Below are positions 32,827 through 44,829 of a stretch of DNA of 64,000 nucleotides, piece after piece. Position 1 is the stretch's first letter, and each line of letters opens with the position of its first letter. The stretch comes from Isoetes taiwanensis. Its lineage: Eukaryota; Streptophyta; Lycopodiopsida; Isoetales; Isoetaceae. A program made the translations under genes and the position numbers. The stretch is taken from NCBI GenBank assembly GCA_021234155.1, contig JAJEKV010000002.1, forward strand, positions 25,474,617 to 25,538,616. The letters are read 5' to 3'. A model generated the notes under the pieces. It saw nothing but the letters and a program-made list of their open reading frames with translations. It made no database searches and had not been told where the DNA came from.

Positions 32827-33054
32827 AGCTTTGGTCTTTTCTATTATATGTTGTCTATTATGTAGTATGTTTGTGTTGAATTAGCCATGTCTTGTAAGAC
32901 CTATGTATTTTCTTTATCTAAAAGAATACCAAACATTGGAAAGTAATACCAAAAATCACGGACGTCCATAACGACGTCTTTGTGTTAAATGACGTGCCTT
33001 TTTTTTTATAATAACTATAGTACATAGCCCATACGTTGTAATTATCGTTTGTAT

Positions 33055-33190
33055 ATAGACCTTATGCAGGGGTTGTATACACGTTCTGATTACCATTCTC
33101 GTATCATAGACCTTATCACGGGGTTGTATACACGCAGGTAATGCGACCACTATCATAGACTTTATCTTGGGGGGTTGTATACAATAGAGA
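33055..33190 (+). repeat. Three-copy short tandem repeat, about 50-60 bp
   Basis: Units carry ATAGACCTTAT, then a short variable part, then GGGGTTGTATACA, at about 33055, 33106 and 33152. Confidence 0.8.
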
Positions 33191-33221
33191 TGTATGTCCC
33201 TAGTAACCTTCCCCCAGGTTC

Positions 33222-33830
33222 CTAACCCCTTCCCCTTCCCCTTTCCCTTCGCCTGCGAGGTGTAACCCATGCATCTGGGTTAGGAGTCAAGAGCTCACGC
33301 TCTTCCCAGCCTGATTCTTCCCACCATATGGGGTACCTAGTCATTAGAAAAAGTAATTCCACAGGATAATACTCACGGAAGAAGAGCGGACCCAACTCCA
33401 CAAAATTGTTGTACACGTTGTAGTACACCCTAATAAGGCCATACTTATGTCCCTTACAAATTTCATGAATGAACTCTGATATGTATGCATCCAGAGAGTG
33501 TGCTAAATATCCAGCACGAAGAAGAGGCCTCAACTGATGTAGCATCTCGTCCCGGATAAGGAGGGGGGTTCAAGCATTCCCCTCATTGCAAGTCTCCTAT
33601 AACATTCGGGGATGGATTAATTTCCATCAGTGGCTCATGACCACAATCAAATCGCTCCAGAATGAAGTTGATCAACTCCATTGTAAGCTCCTTGGTGGGA
33701 TTGTGGCACAACATCCACTCCAAGAAATGGTCCCATAGCTCATCCATTCCAGGCCGCACAGAACTTCTGGGGCATGCTTGCAGGCCTTCTGGAGTAACCC
33801 AGGGAGGATTGGGTCCAATCATTTGCAAAA
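33222..33830 (-). pseudogene. Unrecognised CACTA accessory gene, possible relative of the 39.1-kb gene
   Basis: A first segment (about 33830-33585) reads GMDELWDHFLEWMLCHNPTK and MELINFILERFDCGHEPLME. A second (33545-33222), after a likely intron or frame change, reads LHQLRPLLRAGYLAHSLDAY and YYNVYNNFVELGPLFFREYY. The (D)MELW followed by TMExIN pattern and an exon start with GM-x(3)-L-x-PP echo the 39,096-39,621 gene, so the two may be diverged duplicates. No domain is recognised. Coordinates of the 5' end are uncertain because a minisatellite follows at 33825. Confidence 0.4.
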
Positions 33831-34325
33831 AGCAAGCAAGGATCACCGACGAGCAAGGAACACGGAGCAAGCGAAAGCAAGTAGCAAGATCAAGAGCAAG
33901 GAACAAGATCAAGTAGCAAGGAGCGAGGTATGAAGTAGCAAGGAACAAGGATCAAGATCAAGTAGCAAGGAGCAATGAACAAGGAAGATCAAGTAGCAAG
34001 AAGATCAAGTAGCAAAGAAGATCAAGGAGCAAGATCAAGTAGCAAGGAACAAGATCAAGTATCAAGATCAAGAGCAAGGAACAAGATTATAGCAAGGAGC
34101 ACGGGAATGAAGTAGCAAGGAACAAGGATCAAGATCAAGTAGCAAGAAGCAATGAACAAGGAAGATCAAGTAGCAAGAAGATCAAGGAACAAGGAAGATC
34201 AAAAGCAAGAAGATCAAGGAACAAGGAGGATCAAGTAGCAAGAAAATCAAGGAACAAGGAAGATGAAGGAGCAAGAAGCAAGGATCGAGATCAAGTAGCA
34301 AGGTGAAAAGTGAGAAGTGAAAGCA
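33825..34325 (+). repeat. Purine-rich minisatellite
   Basis: Irregular tandem array built from AGCAAGGAACAAGATCAAGT-like units of about 12-24 bp, strongly strand-asymmetric (A and G on the plus strand). No coding content. Confidence 0.9.
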
Positions 34326-34483
34326 AGGTGAAAGAATTTATAGCTACGAATCCAATAATGTTGAAGTATAATACCAATAATGTTGAAGTATAATACCAAT
34401 AATGCTGACGTATAATACCAATAATGCTGCAAGAAGTTTGGAACTGACGGAGCGGGAAGTGCGGGAAGTTTGCAAGAAGTGCG

Positions 34484-37400
34484 GGAACTGACGGAGCGGA
34501 GTTTGGGTCTGTCCTCCTCCCGATGTGGCAAGTAGAAGTCGGGGGGCGCTTTTGCAGTGGCAAGACATTCATAAATTCGCAATTAATGCATTGTACGAAA
34601 ATAAATTCCGATTTTTTGCCACCAAGTTTCCTAATTCATCTCGGACACGGCCCAATTTTCGAATTTTCTGAGAAGGTCTAGGTCAAAGGGTTAGCATTAG
34701 AACGGTCGGGGGCAGCCCGCTGGTGGGCAACCGAGCTGGCACCCTTCCCCAAGTCAAACGAGGCCCGACCTTGCGGGATCCCTCACAAGAGGGGAGAGTC
34801 CCATCTCCCCAAGAGGCGGGATCCAAAAAAGTTCCCCGAGGCAGCCCCTTCCCCGCGGCCCCCCACCGGGTTGCACGCATGACCACCCTCCCGAGCCCTG
34901 CCCCCTATCCGACCGTTGGATCCTCCGCTCGGGGCCCCTCTTCGGAAGGCCCAAAAGATTCCAGATCGGTCCGGAGAACTTGTCAAACTGCAAGCGCCCC
35001 GAGGTCGGCCTTGTAGAAACCGCCCTTGACCGCTTTTGTCGTTCGGCACCGCAGAGGTTCCGGAATGGCAAATCGACCACACGCCAAATCGTCCGGAATG
35101 GCGAAATTACCCTAGGGAGCAAGTTACAAGGTCGGTTTTGCGAAAGAAGGAAACACTCACGCCCTCCACGACAGTATCCCGCATCCACATCCTAGGCCAA
35201 TTAACTACGAGTGTGATGGGAGTGAGCTACTTTGGCGCTTCTTGGAGGTCGGGTGGTCTTCTGGCCACGGAACTTGGTCCCCAGGGCAATGTCGACGTTC
35301 TGAGTCCATTGGCAGAGCCAGATCGCGATTCCGGAGAGGGGAGGTCGCCCGTCCGCGGGGCAAGCAGCTTCCGAGGGGATTTTAGGGTCCGTGCTCTGGC
35401 GTCAACACCCCCACTCCACGTCAAGTCACGGCGCAAGGTCCCGGCCGAAGCTGACAAGGAGAGGGCCTCCAAAACGTAAACCCTGTGGGTTGCCAGGTTC
35501 TAGAAGGGTTTGCGTTTTGGGGGCCGAGACTTGGTCCGTTGCACTTGGGACTGGCCGAAGCCGCAGTAGGTAATACGGAGCAAGGGGAACTGACGGAGCA
35601 GAGTTTGGATCTGTCCTCCTCCCGATGTGGCAAGTAGAAGTCGGGGGGCGCTTTTGCAGTGGCAAGACATTCATAAATTCGCAATTAATGCATTGCACGA
35701 AAATAAATTCTGATTTTTGCCACTTGTTTTCCTAATTCATCTCCAAAGACACGCCCAATTTTCGAATTTTCGGAGAAGGTCTAGGTCAAAGGGTTAGCAT
35801 TAGAACGGTCCGGGCAGCCCGCTGCGGGCAACCGAAATGGCACCCTTCCCCAAGTCAAACGAGAGGCCGACCCTTGCGGGGATCCCTCACAAGAGGGGAG
35901 AGTCCAGGACCCCGAGGCGAGGATCCAAAAAGTTCCCGAGGCAGCCCTTCCCCGGCGCTCCCTCGGGTCGCACGCTAATGACCACCCTCCCGAGCCCTTC
36001 CCCTATCCGGCCGTTGGATCCTCCGCTTCGGGGGGCCCCTCTTCGGGAAGGCCCAAAAGATTCCAGATCGGGTCCGGAGAACTTGTCAAACCGCTGGGCC
36101 CCCCCGATGTCGGCCTTGTAGAAACCGCCTTTGCTTTTGTCGTTCGGCACCGGAGGCTCCGGAATGGCAAATCGACCACGCCAAATCGTCCTAATGGCTT
36201 AAATTACCCTAGGGAGCAAGTTACAAGGTCGGTTTTGCAAAGAAAGAAACACTCCGCGCCTCCACGACAAGATATCCGTGCATCCACATCCTAGGCCAAT
36301 TGACTACGAGTGTGATGGAAGTGAGCTACTTTGGTGCTTCTTGGAGTTCGGGTGGTCTTCCGCCCGCGGAACTTGGTCCCCTGGGCAATGTCGACGTTCT
36401 GAGTCCATTGGCGAGCCAGATCGTGATTCCTGAGAGGGAGGTCGCCTGGCCCATCCCCGGGGCCTTGGGGAGAGGAAATTTGGGGCAAGCAGCTTACGGA
36501 GGGATTTTAGGGTCCGCGCTCTGGCGTCAACACCCCAACTCCACTTCAAGACACGGAGCAAGATCACGGCAGAATATGACAAGGAGAGGGCCTCCGAAAC
36601 GTAAACCCTGTGGGTTGCCAGGCTCTAGAAGGGTTTGCGTTTTGGGGGCCGAGTCCCCGGTCTGTTGCACTTGGGACCCGGCCGGTAAGCAGCAATGAGA
36701 ATACGGAGCAAGGGGAACTGACGGAGCGGAGTTTGGGCCTGTCCTCCTCCCGATGTGGCAAGTAGAAGTCGGGGGGCGCTTTTGCAGTGGCAAGACATTC
36801 GTAAATTCGCAATTAATGCATTGTACGAAAATAAATTCCGATTTTTTGCCAGATGGATCCCTAATTCCTCTCCAGCACACGCCCCAATTTTCGGAATTTT
36901 CGGAGAAGGTCTAGGTCAAAGGGTTAGCATTAGAACGGTCGGGGCAGCCCGTTGCGGCAACCGAGCCGCACCCTTCCCCAAGTCAAACGAGGCCGGGACC
37001 TTGCGGGGATCCCTCACAAGAGGGGAGAGTCCCACCCCGTGAGGCGGGATCCAAAAAAGTTCCCAAGGCAGCCCTTCCTGGCAGCGCTCCCCCCGGGGCT
37101 GCACGCTAATGACCACCCTCCCGGAGCCCGGTTCCCCTATCCGACCGTTGGATCCTCCGTTCAGGGGCCCCTCTTCGGGAAGGCCCAAAAGATTCCAGAT
37201 CGGTCCGGGAGAACTTGTCAAACCGCGGGCCCCCCGAGGTCGACCTTGTAGAAACCGCACTTGTTTTGTCGCTCGCACCGGGAGGCTCGGAATGACAAAT
37301 CGACCTGCCAAATCGTCCTAATGGCGAAATTACCCTAGGGAGCAAGTTACACCTGGCCGGTTTTGCAAAAGAAAGAAACACTCACGCCCTCCACGACAGT

Positions 37401-38690
37401 ATCCACATCCTACGCCAATTGACTACGAGTGTGATGGAAGTGAGCTACTTTGGCGCTTCTTGGAGTTCGGGTGGTCTTCTGGCCACGGAACTTGGTCCCC
37501 AGGGCAATGTCGACGTTCTGAGTCCATTGGCGAGCCAGATCAGCGATTCCTGAGAGGGAGGTCGCCCGTCCCGGTCCCCCGGGGGCCTTGGGGAGAGGAA
37601 ATTTGGGGCAAGCGGCTTCGGAGGGATTTTAGGGTCCGGCCTCAAGGCCAACACCCCAACTCCACTTCAAGACACGGCGCAAGGTCCCTACCGACCGACA
37701 AGGAGAGGGCCTCCAAACGTAAACCCCGTGGGTTGCCGTGCTCTAGAAGGGTTTGGCGTTTTGGGGCCGAAGTCCTGGTCTTACGCCACGGAACTTGGTC
37801 CCCGGGGCAATGTCGACGTTCGAGTCCATTGGCGAGCCAGGTCAGCGATTCCCGAGAGGGAGGTCGCCCGTCCGGCCCCCGTGGCCTTGGGGAGAGGAAA
37901 TTTGGGGCAAGCAGCCCGGAGGGGATTTTAGGGTCCCAGCTCTGGCGTCAACACCCCCCAACTCCACTTCAAGACACGGCGCAAGGTCCCGCCCGAATCC
38001 CGACAAGGAGAGGGCTCAAACGTAAACCCCGTGGGTTGCCGTGCTCTAGAAGGGTTTGGCGCTTTGGGGCCGAGTCCCGGTCTTCTGCCACCTGGAACTT
38101 GGTCCCCAGGGCAATGTCGGCGCTCTGAGTCCATTGGCAGAGCCAAATCGCGGTTCCGGTGAGGGGAGGTTGCTTGTCCTTCCCCAGGGCCTTGGGGAGA
38201 GGAAATTTGGGGCAAGCAGCCTCCGGAGGGATTTTAGGGTCCGCGCTCTGGCGTCAACACCCCAACTCCACTTCAAGACACGTCGCAAGGTCCCGGCCGA
38301 ATCTGACAAGGAGAGGGCCTCTGAACCATGCTCTAGAAGGGTTTACGTTTTGGGGGCCGAGTCCTGGTCTGTTGCAGTTGGAACGTGGCCGAGAAGCTGC
38401 GGCCGAGAACGCATAGCAAGGGGAACTGACGGAACAGAGTTTGGACCTGTCCTCCTCCCGATGTGGCAATTAGAAGTCGGGGGGCGCTTTTGCAGTGGCA
38501 ACACACTCATAAATTCGTAATTAATGGATTGCACGAAAATAAATTCTGATTTTTTGCCAGCTGGATCCCTAATTCATCTCCAGCACACGGCCCAATTTTT
38601 GGAATTTTCGGAGAAGGTCTAGGTCAAAGGGTTAGCATTAGAACCGTCGGGGCAGCCCGTTGCGAGGCAACCGAGCTGATTTGGAAGATT
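34484..38690 (+). repeat. GC-rich tandem array with about 1.1-kb units
   Basis: The block GTTTGGGTCTGTCCTCCTCC or a variant starts at 34501, 35603, 36731 and 38439, so units are about 1,102, 1,128 and 1,708 bp, followed by a partial unit ending near 38690. The long third unit contains three copies of an approximately 305-bp subrepeat (GGAACTTGGTCCCC at about 37487, 37790 and 38096) where the others have one. Units differ by many single-base indels. Numerous overlapping open frames on both strands arise from the high GC and share no motifs, so I call none of them genes. Confidence 0.93.
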
Positions 38691-39090
38691 TAGAAGATGC
38701 AGTTGACTTCAAGCCACAAAGAAACATAAATTTAGTGGCTGCTTCTATCAGTCAGGTTGGAGAAAAAATCCAAGCTGACTGTCCATCACAAACTTCTAAG
38801 AATGTGCATTTGAAAGATTTAGAACATGGAAGTGTCCCATTTGTAAGAGCTAAGAGCTACAGGAGAGTCCAAACCACAAATAATTTCAGAAGCTAGTTCT
38901 ACCAGTCCAAGTCGAAATGTCGCAGAAACCTCAGGCTCCGAAATGGCAAATCGAACTGAAGAAGGCGGGATCCAACAGAAGAATGCAAAATATCTTCAAG
39001 AATCCTTCAGATCATGTTCATGCATGTATCAATGCTAGATTGTACCCAAGAGAAAATATAACAATGTACAAAACATAGGTTTATTGAACA
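38691..39090 (+). other. Short region after the GC-rich array
   Basis: A 50-60 codon open stretch (LEDLEDAVDFKPQRNINLV and onward) follows the array directly but has no start of its own and no motif. The rest is non-coding. Confidence 0.3.
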
Positions 39091-39095
39091 AAAGA

Positions 39096-39621
39096 TCACT
39101 TGAACAATTCAGCATACTCCTCATGAGCTTGGTTTATGGTTTCCATCGTGAAGTCCTCCACTTGTCCATCCCCTTTGAACCATAGCTCCATGTCAAGTAT
39201 GTCTGGCGTCAGCCATGTCGACGCTAGTATCATGTTAATGTTGTTTTTCCTGTGGTGCTTCCAAACCCTGACCATCTTTTCAAGAAGCATCCTCATCATG
39301 CTAGGCAGCTCACTGGTTCCTAGCAATTTTGTCAGTGCCTTCTCACCAATCACATACTTCTTTAACACCTTCATTCGATGGATCGTTGTTTCATAGTCCT
39401 CATCTTCGAGTGGAGGAGGGGGTTCACGGAGGATTCCCTTCCTTCTCATGCCCTCGATGGCTCCTACACCAAGCTATAGATTAGAAAATAGAGAAAATAC
39501 ATGTATAAACTACAGAGTGTGTAGCCTTACTTGTGAAGACAGGTTCCATATCTCTCTGCTCTTGAATCCTCATCTCCTCCTGAATCTGGTTCAAGCGTCG
39601 AAGCATACCTTCCATGGCCAT
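39096..39621 (-). CDS. Uncharacterised two-exon CACTA accessory gene
   Basis: ATG at 39621 opens MAMEGMLRRLNQIQEEMRIQ. Exon 1 ends at ACAA followed by GTAAGG near 39532. An acceptor (TTGGTGTAG) near 39463 opens exon 2 in matching phase, reading EGMRRKGILREPPPPLEDED, then IHRMKVLKKYVIGEKALTKL, then DMELWFKGDGQVEDFTMETI, ending ELFK and a stop at 39096. The predicted product is about 150 residues, helical, basic in the middle and acidic at the C-terminus, with no broken codons. This makes it one of the few intact genes in the CACTA element. It lies downstream of the Tnp2 gene on the same strand. A TNPA-like DNA-binding role would fit its position but nothing in the sequence proves it. Confidence 0.55.
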
Positions 39622-39744
39622 GTATCCCAAGAGCAATAAAGAAAAAACTCTCACAATAACTGCAATGAAAAACTAGGATCCTAGGATCGTTCAAATCATA
39701 AAAGAAATGGAAAAAATGAAAGCCGGCCGATGACATTTAAAGGA

Positions 39745-39825
39745 ACAGAGACGTCGTTAAACGACATCTAGACGTCGTTTAACGACGTCTATAACGACGT
39801 TCTTGGTATTTGCGACGTCGTACGA
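39745..39825. repeat. Internal CACTA-type palindromes
   Basis: Several ACGTCGTTTAACGACGT-type motifs lie upstream of the 39.6-kb gene start, like those in the subterminal arrays. Similar motifs occur at 31570-31640 and 32960. They might allow the element's protein to bind its own promoter, but that is inference. Confidence 0.7.
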
Positions 39826-39845
39826 AATTTGTTTTGTTTTCGCAT

Positions 39846-40490
39846 GTATATTGCCCTATTAGTCCTCCAGCTTCTCCGCCCCCTCGCCCTCCTCAGGCCC
39901 TCCGGCCCCTCTACTCCTCCTCTCCGGCTTCCTCCTCCTCCTCCTTCGCCGAGCTCCTCACCGTGATCCGCCATGGCCGCTTCTCCTCGATGCATGCCCG
40001 CTTTGATGCCGCACCGCAGGCCGTAGTCACCGACGCCTCTTGGAGCACTGAATCGCCTCCGGTCGAGTGGCTAGAGACGAACCTAACCCAAGAAAGGCCA
40101 GAGTTCAAGCAAGCCATGACAAAGCTGCGTGATAGGGGGCAAGAAAGACCTCGCTCGCATTACTGGGAGGCCGGGACCTTCCCTCAATACAGGCTCGAAT
40201 GCCTGAAGAAATGCATGGTGAGCTCGTTGTGCTTGGCCCGTATGCTAGAGGATAGGGTCCTTTGGGAAGGGAAACATTTGCTGAAGCCCTACTTTCAAAA
40301 GTTGCACCAGCACCAACCTCCGCATGCATGAAGTGCTCGTACATGAATTCCTTTGGGGAAATGGACACCACGCCGGACGGCTTGGATTCCATGCCGGGAG
40401 GCTTGTTCCGACGGGGTGGAGGAAATCACCGCCGAAAGCACCTTCGAGCTGCGCGAAAGGATCACACCGGATGCTGATATATACCGCTAG
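39846..40490 (+). pseudogene. Unrecognised plus-strand coding region
   Basis: GC-rich relative to its surroundings. After a Pro/Ser-rich start the frame reads FAELLTVIRHGRFSSMHARF, PVEWLETNLTQERPEFKQAM and PQYRLECLKKCMVSSLCLAR, ending at 40331. Another frame continues with MKCSYMNSFGEMDTTPDGLD and stops before 40490. No in-frame ATG near the start is convincing. It diverges from the 39.6-kb gene across the palindrome cluster. Family unknown; it may be a decayed accessory gene. Confidence 0.35.
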
Positions 40491-40939
40491 ATGTGCACTG
40501 GCATCCACTTTGTTTTGTGTATTTGAATTGTGTATGGGTTTTTTATATGAATTTTGTATTTTGAAGGGAATACATATATGATTTTTGTATATGAATCTTG
40601 CATTTTGAAGGGAATCTTCACATTTTATGATTAATTAAACATAAAGCGTGTACTCAACTGTATGTAGGACTGCCTCGACGGCTTGCAAGCCATAGGTCTA
40701 TACTAGGCTGCCAATTAACTTGGCATAAATGTCTATGATAACTTCGGTTGCAATACTAATGTTGCCTAATATGGTTTGTAGTATACACAAATTCGCATGC
40801 CAAAGTATTTTCTTATTCATATGTGGGAAGAAAATATAATCATAATAAAGTAATGAAGGTTCAATCGATGGTAGTCTTCTATCATGACAATAGTCTAGCC
40901 CCCAAACCTCCCTATTCGACCGCCATCTCTTCTTCACCT

Positions 40940-43900
40940 TCAAATATGCTACGGAGGCGAGCCTTACATGGAACTACTGAACCACCACCGATCTTGCAAA
41001 GGATCTGGAATGAAGGTGACCTACAAAACCTCTATTACATTAGTTCCTTTGTTAATGACATATATAAATTTTATTGCATCCAAGTAAACATACTTGTTCA
41101 CATTGCTCAACCCTCACGAGTGTGTCTTGACCACGATACTGACGAGTTGAATCTAGTGAATACAGACCACTCAGATCTTTGCGTATCGTGGCATGAGCAC
41201 CAGTACACACAAGATCAAACCATTCGGCATCAAACAACATTGTTTTGAATGCACTACCGACATCAACCTCCATGATAGTCTTTATAGTACCAATCCATTC
41301 CAACATTGCCTCGATTGGGTTTGGAGTGCACTACCGATCACGGCAAAACCGTACTAAACTTTGCTGATATACCACAGTCATAAGTGCGTTTGCCATGATC
41401 CACACTTTGTCGTCGAAAGTGAGCACCAGAAGACCATATTGATGCATATGAATTATACTACAAAGTAAAGGAATAAATGTTCAAAATAACGAACGAAACT
41501 CATGAATTATATACTATTAAGTTGCACTTACAAATAGTGACACGCCTTTAGCATATGCAAATTCTTTCGCTAGAAACATGTTCGCCACGTTGCCTTGCCA
41601 TCTCTAGTTGTTCGAGCAGCCATTTATTGTTTATCTCACTTGGCGGGACCCTAGATGATCCGGAAGTGGTTGTTTGCGCGATTCTTTTGTCAGATAAGCG
41701 TCTTCTCTCCTCATCTCTCTTTTATTTTTCTTCCTCGTGCTTTTTTTATCCATTTCTCCATGGGAGTGGAGTTGTAGATGAGAAACTTATTGACTTTTGC
41801 CTGTTCTTCTAGTGTGAACAATTTCTTACGTGGTCTTCCTTCGGAACTTCTCCAATTATAGTTGGAGTGTCTTCATCGGGTCCATAATCGTGGAGCATTG
41901 GGGTGTAGATCGCCAAGAACTTCGGTGACATAGAATAATGACTCTCGTGCTAACCAACCCTCGGCCATGCAACCCTCGGCCTTGCCTTCGGACGTCTGAA
42001 GTCCTTGAGGACCTTGAAGCGTTCTATAAAAACATCCATCTAGGATTTGTTGTGCTGCAAGCTCTACTTCGGCCCACTAAATGCACTAGTAAGTGAGTTT
42101 GTATGTCCGTAAAACTTGTTGGGAATTCTTTCTCTAGCATACAACATGCCTCAACGACCTTAGTTTGCATGTCCGCAATTTCATTTGTCGGTATCTCCTT
42201 TCTTGTAATCCATCTAAATATCATTTAAGAAAGAAAAAGTTAAGTGAGAGTTCAAATCGAGTGTTTTCTAAACTGCATTTAAACTCGAAAACTCCTCGAT
42301 AGGAGACATATTGCACGTAGTGGACCGTCGGCGAGGCGACCCCTCAGAACAATAGGCATAACAAACTGCAACATCTTATGCCAATCATGAGATTTCAACC
42401 CAGTTAACTCCCCTTCGTTAGAGAAACAATTACGCAAAGCGAATGCATATATCCCGTCCGAGTCTTTATTGCCTTGATCGCTTCTAAGCGGGTTTCATAC
42501 ATTTTCTAGGCACGATCCAATCCACTTGTGGCCTTATTCCTTCTTCGACATTTAACCATGCTTTAGATTTTGATCCAACTTCTTGTAGATCTTCTCGTCT
42601 TTTGCATCTCTGTGTCCTTACGTCCCGTTGACATGCCTCCAAATAGACGCCGAAACGTTTTTAAAGATGTGCATGGGATCAAGAAGATGATGGATCTTCA
42701 ATGGGTAGAAGGAAGAAGGATGCTTTCCACTTCATTCCCTTAACCTTATTTCCTTCAGCGGCATCCCACATGTTACCCCAATCTCTCATTGTCAACCTTT
42801 TGGGAGGCTCTTCAATTAATGTTTTTCTCTTGGACCCTACGTGATCAAAGTCGATTTTCCATTGGCGATATCTCAAGAAGTTTGCATAGACATTTTTGTG
42901 TGCAATGCCGTTGACCGTGAGAGTTCAACTGTTCAAACCCACACAAGTGACATGCATATCCGACACTTGGAGTCCGAGAGAGTTCATACAAACCCGGGCC
43001 AATCGCCGTTGTCCACATTAAGATTGCTCTCAAGGTAAATCTTCGTTCACCACGAAGTTCTCTTGAGACATCGTGAAACTTCAATACCTTCACTCCACAA
43101 TGTCAAAAGCTCATCAATAACTATTTTCGATCACGGATCTAGACTTTCCGGCTTCTTCGGTCCTGGAACTAATAGTACTACCATTAAATGGCTAGTCTTC
43201 ATGAGTAACCACGGTGGTCAATTATAGTTGATCAACACTACCGCCAAGTTGACCACGCGGCCGATTGACGTCCATAAGGATTAACACCATCCGTTTGCCA
43301 ACCCTAATCTGAGATTTTGTGGCTCTCTTCCAAATTCGGCCATGTTTCATCAATATGCTTCCATTGCTTGCAGTCACTAACCACGCGGAGTACATTGTCA
43401 CTTTCGGCGCATTAGCGGCACACACCAACCCATGAGCTGAAGCTAGAGATTCACATCGAAACAATAGCCTTATGCGAGGGATCAATGGAAAGTAGCGAAC
43501 CACCTTCATCGGGGCGGTCTTTCCCCTTGGCATCCGTGTTTGTACCTAGAGGCACCACATTTAGGGCATGTTTACGTGTTCTTGTAGATGTCATTCTGGG
43601 ATAATATACCATGCAATCATTTGGACAAGCGTGAATCTTATGGTAGCCTAAACCAAAGAGTCTGCCAATATATTTTTTATTTCATTGCGACTTTTTGGGC
43701 ATAGTGTTCCCTTGTGGGAGTATTTTCTCTTGCAATAACCTGTATAAAATGCATCCTTTACATATACATTCAACTACAAATTCAATAAGTCAAGTGATTG
43801 CAATTGTACTTACTCTAACAAAGCCGTAACACCGGCATTGCTCCATTTGAATTTGGCTTGAAGGTTTAATATCAATAAAGATGTCGTCCAATCTAGATAT

Positions 43901-44270
43901 GCTTGCACCTCGGATATAATGCTTTATCGCCTCCTCCAATAAAAACGCGTGATCTTCATGACCATCGTTAGGAGTATTTATATCGTCATCTAGGTCGTTG
44001 TCGAAGATTGGGCCAAATGCATCTAACATGTCGGCTATGGGTTCCTCAACTTCCATGAAGTCGTCCACAGGGGCATTGTCGTCATCTTCATCATCGTATT
44101 CTTGTTCATCTTTATCATTGTACTCTTCATTATGCGTTGTGCCCATGTTTGTACCATACTGCTCAATGTATTCTAATTCTGCTATCCGCAATGACTTTTG
44201 ATGTCGCCAATTCAGTACGCTTGGATGTGGTCTCATATCCACTTGCCTACCCTGCACGTCAGATTAAACG
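40940..44270 (-). pseudogene. CACTA Tnp2-type transposase with DUF4218 and DUF4216 regions
   Basis: Read right to left. An acidic N-terminal region (44257-43790) ends LLEEAIKHYIRG. The transposase core follows with GLGYHKIHACPNDCMVYYP, KCGASRYKHGCQGERPP, MKVVRYFPLIPRIRLLF, a FTLRAILMWT and PSVGYACHLCG pair, and LDPMHIFKNVSASIWRHV (42690-42630), all diagnostic of Tnp2. DUF4218 reads QTKVVEACCMLEKEFP and DIQTHLLVHLV (about 42190-42080). DUF4216 reads GTIKTIMEVDVG, LFDAEWFDLV and DTLVRVEQCEQV (41300-41080). Several frameshifts and stops separate the blocks, so the copy is inactive. The protein would cut CACTA ends in the nucleus. Confidence 0.85.
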
Positions 44271-44404
44271 AAATATATACGTGATTGATACATGCATTGA
44301 GAGTCCGTGTTTGTTAAATTTTAAGCATTTAATAACGAACGAAATATAAAATTTTATGTCATAATCAAAGCATATATTGAAGATATAATACACATTTATC
44401 TTCA

Positions 44405-44505
44405 ATATGTGCAATCTCATTCCAAGAGAAGAAGAATTCGAAGAATTCGAAAAAGAAGAAGAAGAAGAAGAAGAATTCGAAGAAGAAGAAGAAGAAGAAG
44501 GGTGC
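44405..44505 (+). repeat. GAA/GAATTC microsatellite
   Basis: GAAGAA runs interrupted by AATTC. Open frames here are low-complexity artefacts. Confidence 0.85.
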
Positions 44506-44829
44506 ATTCTGACGAAAATTATATGAGTAATTTGAGTACATCATCAAAGGACCTCCGGTATTGGTCTACCGTATTCATATTCAATGAACAATTCATCACC
44601 AATACACAAAGTTTTTATAGCATAAACCATGATATATCTCCCGTCAATTTTACGCCTAAAAAAATCTTCTTGGTCTTTGTTTGCCTCGACAAATTCACAA
44701 TTGGTAGCTTCAGATTCTCGATAGAGCTATTAATAAAAAGCAGCAAAGTTTTCCATGCAACCCGAGGATCGACCATCAATATATGTGAAGCTTGCGTGAG
44801 TCACCGGGCTTGGATATTGTTCGTGCATT

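Larger units (their letters stand above)
31617..33052 (+). repeat. 85-bp direct repeats bounding a 1.27-kb cassette
   Basis: 31617-31701 and 32968-33052 are nearly identical (start ATAACGACGTCTTTGTGTTA, end ATTATCGTTTGT) and in the same orientation. The 1,266 bp between them hold a triple repeat and a plus-strand coding region. The boundary sequence includes the CACTA-type AACGACGT motif. Confidence 0.85.

Noticed and set aside
34683-38534. Many overlapping open frames of 60-220 codons on both strands
   Set aside because: They follow the GC-rich tandem units, shift with every small indel and share no codon bias or domain.
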